Shown here: positions 4,364 through 7,077 of the stretch, one piece after another
Position numbering within the stretch: the stretch's first letter is position 1
Layout of the letters: every line of letters starts with the position of its first letter
From: Acidimicrobiaceae bacterium
GTDB taxonomy: Bacteria; Actinomycetota; Acidimicrobiia; Acidimicrobiales; Ilumatobacteraceae
Length of the DNA: 7,077 nt
Direction: 5' to 3'
Assembly: GCA_947487095.1 (NCBI GenBank)
Contig: CANKVI010000050.1
Coordinates: 1 to 7,077, forward strand
Translations under genes and position numbers: made by a program
Notes under the pieces: model-generated
The model's database searches: none
Told to the model about the DNA's origin: nothing
Seen by the model: only the letters and a program-made list of their open reading frames with translations

Positions 4364-5644
4364 GTGGCAATAAGTAGCGCTTACCCTAAGAAAAACAGCC
4401 GAATATGGGGTTTTTCGGCGCCTGAGCCACTCACCGCTCGGCAAAAAAGCGTGCTCAAATTGCTCTGGCTTGCATGCCTTCCCGCCGCCTATGTGAACAC
4501 TGTGTTTACACAAACCGTTGCGTATGCATCTACTGAATTCAATATTTCAGAACAGGGTCAGGGACTTGCTGCAGCAATCGTGCGCTGGGGTGTCATCATC
4601 GCAATTCCTATTGCTTCATACGCCGACAAAGTTGGAAGACGTCGAGTCATTATCGGTCTTGCTTGGCTTGCTCCGGTCATCGTTTCCTTAGGTGCGCTTT
4701 CGCCGTCGTTTGCATTTCTCGTTGCGACACAAACAATCGGTCGACCACTCGGCATCGCACTCACCGTGTTTGTGTTGGTGTTTGCGACTGAAGAAATGGG
4801 AAACAACACACGGGCATGGGCTCTCAGCATTTTGGCTGTCGGTAGTGGTGTTGGTGCAGGTTCTGCTGTTGGAGCGATTCCGCTTGCAGGTATTTCTGAA
4901 TCGTCGTGGCGACTGGTGTACCTCGTTGGCATTGCATGGCTAGCAGTTGCCTACGTGCTTACACGCTCGCTGCCCGAGACACAGCGATTTCTCGCATTGC
5001 ACGAAGAGCAAATTCATCGCACCGATGTGGAAACGCACATTCACCGTGACCGTTTGTGGCTTCAAGTTGTCGTCGCCGTGCTCACCAACATCTTCGTAGC
5101 AACTGCATCAATTTTCCAATCGCGCTATCTCAAGGATGTTCGTGGATATTCAGCGTTTGACATCTCCATGTTCATCACCCTCACCACCATTCCTGCAACG
5201 GTTGGACTTGTTGTTGGCGGTCGTCTTGCCGACAAAATTGGGCGCAAAGCAGTAGCTATTGCCACCGTGCCAACAGGAACACTGTTGTTTGCTTCATCGT
5301 TTGCACTACAGGGATATGCGATGTGGTTTATTGCAATCGTTGGCGGAGTGTTACTTGGAATTTCGTACCCAGCGATGGCGGTGTTTCGCAGCGAACTTTT
5401 CCCAACCGCACACCGCAACATGGCTTCCATTCTCATCATGGTTGCTTCACTTATTGGCGGAAGCGTTGGGCTGATCGTTGCCGGCTATCTCCTCGATAAC
5501 GGCATGTCATATGGTCGAGTCATGCTCACCTTTGCACTGGGCCCAGTGATCGTTGCAGCACTCGTTGCAGCGAAATACCCCGAAACGGCACGCCGCGATC
5601 TCGAAGACATCAACCCCGAAGACGCTCACCTACAGGGTTCGTAG
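4364..5644 (+). CDS. MFS transporter, substrate unknown
   Basis: A 426-residue inner-membrane carrier of the major facilitator superfamily with about 12 membrane spans in two halves. The signature loop between spans 2 and 3 appears in both halves: S-Y-A-D88-K-V-G-R-R-R (85-94) and G-G-R-L-A-D290-K-I-G-R-K (285-295). The R-S-L-P-E-T-Q segment (201-207) precedes a polar, His-rich central loop (about 208-230). The C-terminal tail Y-P-E-T-A-R-R-D-L-E resembles metabolite and sugar permeases. The first 28 residues are a polar cytoplasmic tail. The start is GTG, six bases after the -10 TATGCT (leaderless type); no in-frame ATG lies near, and a GTG or TTG about 30 codons in would cut into span 1. 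The TAG stop overlaps the convergent hydrolase gene by 15 bp. Substrate and direction of transport cannot be inferred; nothing links it to murA except position. Confidence 0.93.
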   Translation: MAISSAYPKKNSRIWGFSAPEPLTARQKSVLKLLWLACLPAAYVNTVFTQTVAYASTEFNISEQGQGLAAAIVRWGVIIAIPIASYADKVGRRRVIIGLAWLAPVIVSLGALSPSFAFLVATQTIGRPLGIALTVFVLVFATEEMGNNTRAWALSILAVGSGVGAGSAVGAIPLAGISESSWRLVYLVGIAWLAVAYVLTRSLPETQRFLALHEEQIHRTDVETHIHRDRLWLQVVVAVLTNIFVATASIFQSRYLKDVRGYSAFDISMFITLTTIPATVGLVVGGRLADKIGRKAVAIATVPTGTLLFASSFALQGYAMWFIAIVGGVLLGISYPAMAVFRSELFPTAHRNMASILIMVASLIGGSVGLIVAGYLLDNGMSYGRVMLTFALGPVIVAALVAAKYPETARRDLEDINPEDAHLQGS

Positions 5645-6196
5645 CCAGTCCTGTAACAGCGAAGCCACGCGCTCGTTGTGGCCATTTAGCTCGTGACGAC
5701 CACCCTCAATAAAGTGCACGACCGGTGGTGAAGGAAGCAATGAAAACGCACTTGCTAACTCTTCAGGGGTGCCAAATTCATCTCGTGTTCCGCTAATAAA
5801 TAGGGTCTTTGAGGTCAATCGTGGCAAGTGCTCGGTTCGTAATTGTTCAGGTTTTTTTGGCGGATGTAATGGATAACCAATACACACCACGCCCGCAACT
5901 CGCAACACATCCTCTCCATCTGAAGATGCCATGGTGCACATACGACCGCCCATTGAACGACCACCAATTACCAAGTCGGCTGTTTCGCACCCAATTGCTT
6001 TCGCAAACGCTCGCACTTCAGCTTTCACACATTGCACCAAAACCGGTGCCTTGTCAGGAAACTTTTTGCCCGCCTTGCGATACGGAAAGTCGACTCGCAG
6101 CACGGGAAGTGGACTGAGGTGATTCTCAATGGCAAATAGCGCAGCATGGTCGCGACTGCTTCCTGCGCCAGGAAACAGCACTACCCCGCGCACCAT
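5630..6196 (-). CDS. KANL3/Tex30-like alpha/beta hydrolase
   Basis: A 188-residue small alpha/beta hydrolase of the dienelactone-hydrolase-like group that includes KANL3/Tex30 domains. The oxyanion-hole segment is F-P-G-A-G-S-S (8-14). The nucleophile elbow is G79-R-S81-M-G83-G, followed by R-M. The acid is probably D139 in S-G-T-R-D-E, and the catalytic His is H168 in G-G-R-H-E-L. The triad is therefore complete and an active esterase, thioesterase or peptidase is plausible; the substrate is unknown. There is no signal peptide, so it is cytoplasmic. The ATG is four bases after the stop of the J-domain gene, with no separate Shine-Dalgarno, indicating coupling within the same operon. Its 3' end overlaps the convergent MFS gene by 15 bp. 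Length is normal for this compact group (about 180-220). Confidence 0.9.
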   Translation of the reverse strand: MVRGVVLFPGAGSSRDHAALFAIENHLSPLPVLRVDFPYRKAGKKFPDKAPVLVQCVKAEVRAFAKAIGCETADLVIGGRSMGGRMCTMASSDGEDVLRVAGVVCIGYPLHPPKKPEQLRTEHLPRLTSKTLFISGTRDEFGTPEELASAFSLLPSPPVVHFIEGGRHELNGHNERVASLLQDWLRTL

Positions 6197-6200
6197 GGCG

Positions 6201-6926
6201 TTATGAACTCAGCAAGACGCGACGTGCTTCGCTTAAATCGTTGATGTTTGCACTCGCCGTTCGCGAATCACCACCATGGTCTGGGTGCACATCGCGCAAA
6301 CTTTCTCGGAAGCGAACTTGAATTTCACGCTTGGAAGGCTTCACTGTCCCCGGAGGGAAACCGAGCATTTCAAGTGCCCATGCTCGCGGATCTGCCATTG
6401 CGGCAATTGTCGAAGCATTACTGCCTGCCAAATACGCAACAAACGTTTGGTTCAGTGGTCCACGCCACTTCATTGCCTTCAACAACATTGGGGCAAGTTT
6501 TCGACGAATGCTCGGGTCTAATCGTTCAAGCACATACACAGCACCAAGCACATGCTGCAACGGTGTTCCACCTTTCGAAAACTCAAATCGAATGGAATCG
6601 TTTTCACCAATCATGCGATGAACGCTTCGAGCAAGTCCGTGACGATCAGCTTGAAAGCGATGACGCAGTCGTGGTTGCACAATGCGATCACCCTGCTCTA
6701 TTTGTGCAATCAATCGATGAACGTCAGGAATCAAATCCTCATGAACCTCTCCAGCATGAGCAGCGACGATCGCGCCAAGCAGAATTCCACCAAGCCCAGG
6801 AGTTGGATCAATTGGCAGATTAAGACCACCAAGCGACAACCGCCGTGTAGGAGTAATCGGCCTGGAGTGCCAAAACTCCACTTCGGCTAGAACCTCAGAC
6901 GGACCTGAAGTCTCAGTTGTTGTCAT
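6201..6926 (-). CDS. J-domain protein with C-terminal HPD motif
   Basis: A 241-residue protein whose last 55 residues form a DnaJ-type J domain: a helix (L-G-F-P-P-G, then P-S-K-R-E-I-Q-V-R-F-R-E-S-L-R), the H214-P-D216 signature in R-D-V-H-P-D-H-G-G-D, and a final helix (I-N-D-L-S-E-A-R-R-V-L-L). J domains stimulate Hsp70 (DnaK) ATPase, so it should recruit DnaK to a specific client. There is no Gly/Phe region, zinc finger or DnaJ substrate domain, so it is not DnaJ itself. Residues 1-185 match nothing I can name: they hold a weakly hydrophobic Gly-rich stretch (about 43-58), a basic Arg/His-rich region (86-104) and Ala/Leu helices (120-190). The ATG lies inside the end of the upstream gene (14-bp overlap). 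The hydrolase gene follows after four bases. Proteins of this shape seem common in Acidimicrobiia, from memory only. Confidence 0.85.
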   Translation of the reverse strand: MTTTETSGPSEVLAEVEFWHSRPITPTRRLSLGGLNLPIDPTPGLGGILLGAIVAAHAGEVHEDLIPDVHRLIAQIEQGDRIVQPRLRHRFQADRHGLARSVHRMIGENDSIRFEFSKGGTPLQHVLGAVYVLERLDPSIRRKLAPMLLKAMKWRGPLNQTFVAYLAGSNASTIAAMADPRAWALEMLGFPPGTVKPSKREIQVRFRESLRDVHPDHGGDSRTASANINDLSEARRVLLSS

Positions 6927-7077
6927 CTACAAAAGTTACGCCACGACTATCAATTGAGTCCAAGCAAGAGTCAACAACTGCTTCCGCTCCGATGGGAACT
7001 AGGAGCATGGTTCCATCCCAGCGGTAACCAATATCCAAATTGTCGAGCATGTCGCACAGCTGCTTGCGCTCGCCTTC
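6913..7077 (-). CDS. C-terminal part of an unknown protein, cut by the window edge
   Basis: The last 54 codons of a minus-strand gene, running in from the right edge and ending in TGA at 6915-6913. Visible sequence includes E-R-K-Q-L-C-D-M-L-D-N-L-D-I-G-Y-R-W-D-G, then T-M-L-L-V-P-I-G-A-E-A-V-V-D. A helix, a 'Y-x-W-x-G' strand and a 'L-L-V-P' strand followed by a second helix resemble the short domains that compare a 'young' versus 'old' sequence copy in DUF2007-like proteins, but this is a shape match only. The frame is open to the edge and the final codons overlap the start of the J-domain gene by 14 bp, which supports a coupled operon. The start and most of the protein lie outside the window. 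Confidence 0.75.
   Translation of the reverse strand, partial: EGERKQLCDMLDNLDIGYRWDGTMLLVPIGAEAVVDSCLDSIDSRGVTFVDDNN

Noticed and set aside
4341..4370. TTG start at 4370 for murA.
   Set aside because: It would overlap the divergent MFS start and the -10 elements; the MurA family N-terminus begins at the ATG at 4340.
5664..5682. GCCAC...GTGGC stem after the MFS stop as a terminator.
   Set aside because: Only five pairs with a 9-nt loop, no T-run, and it is inside the hydrolase coding sequence.
826..6956. The hexamer CAATTG occurs about 13 times by eye, several times more than expected by chance.
   Set aside because: Nearly all copies fall in the same codon register, NCA-ATT-GNN (Ala/Pro/Ser/Thr-Ile-Asp/Glu/Ala/Gly/Val). 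Codon preference explains the excess without invoking a functional motif.

Overview
The window looks like a gene-dense stretch of an actinobacterial chromosome, most probably from the class Acidimicrobiia (aquatic lineages of the Ilumatobacter/acIV kind). The basis is near-50% GC by eye, very short intergenic gaps, many GTG starts, two start codons placed as in leaderless mRNAs, and the sequence flavour of MurA, MeaB and the J-domain protein. The lineage is inferred from recalled family features, not from a search. About 96% of the window is coding. There are no tRNA, rRNA, CRISPR, insertion-sequence or phage features.

Layout from left to right. (1) 1-567: a minus-strand FAS1 (fasciclin) lipoprotein. 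Half of a possible UUCG terminator hairpin lies at the window edge, and the 145-bp leader carries a perfect 8-bp stem-loop. (2) 713-2901: a tight minus-strand operon, read right to left as NifU-type Fe-S protein, MeaB-family G3E GTPase, AzlC, AzlD. Junctions are 3 nt, 6 nt and a 4-nt overlap. (3) 2942-3100: a 52-residue single-span membrane protein on the plus strand, divergent from nifU and convergent with murA. (4) 3084-4340: murA on the minus strand. (5) 4364-5644: an MFS transporter on the plus strand, divergent from murA. (6) 5630-7077: a minus-strand operon made of a truncated gene at the right edge, a C-terminal J-domain protein, and a small KANL3/Tex30-like alpha/beta hydrolase.

How the genes fit together. 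The nifU-meaB-azlCD unit can be read around cofactor handling and branched-chain metabolism. MeaB proteins protect B12-dependent mutases such as methylmalonyl-CoA mutase, which lies downstream of valine and isoleucine breakdown, and AzlCD exports branched-chain amino acids. MurA catalyses the first committed step of peptidoglycan synthesis and carries Asp where most bacteria have the fosfomycin-reactive Cys. The MFS protein, hydrolase and J-domain protein have no assignable substrate.

The most distinctive structural feature is regulatory compaction. At both divergent junctions (2902-2941 and 4341-4363) -10-like hexamers on the two strands overlap, and the plus-strand GTG start follows its -10 by exactly six bases. 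Both convergent junctions overlap tail to tail by 15-17 bp. I see no clear sign of a new defence, mobile or biosynthetic system. The uncharacterised items worth following are the small membrane protein, the long N-terminal part of the J-domain protein, the truncated right-edge protein and the FAS1 leader.
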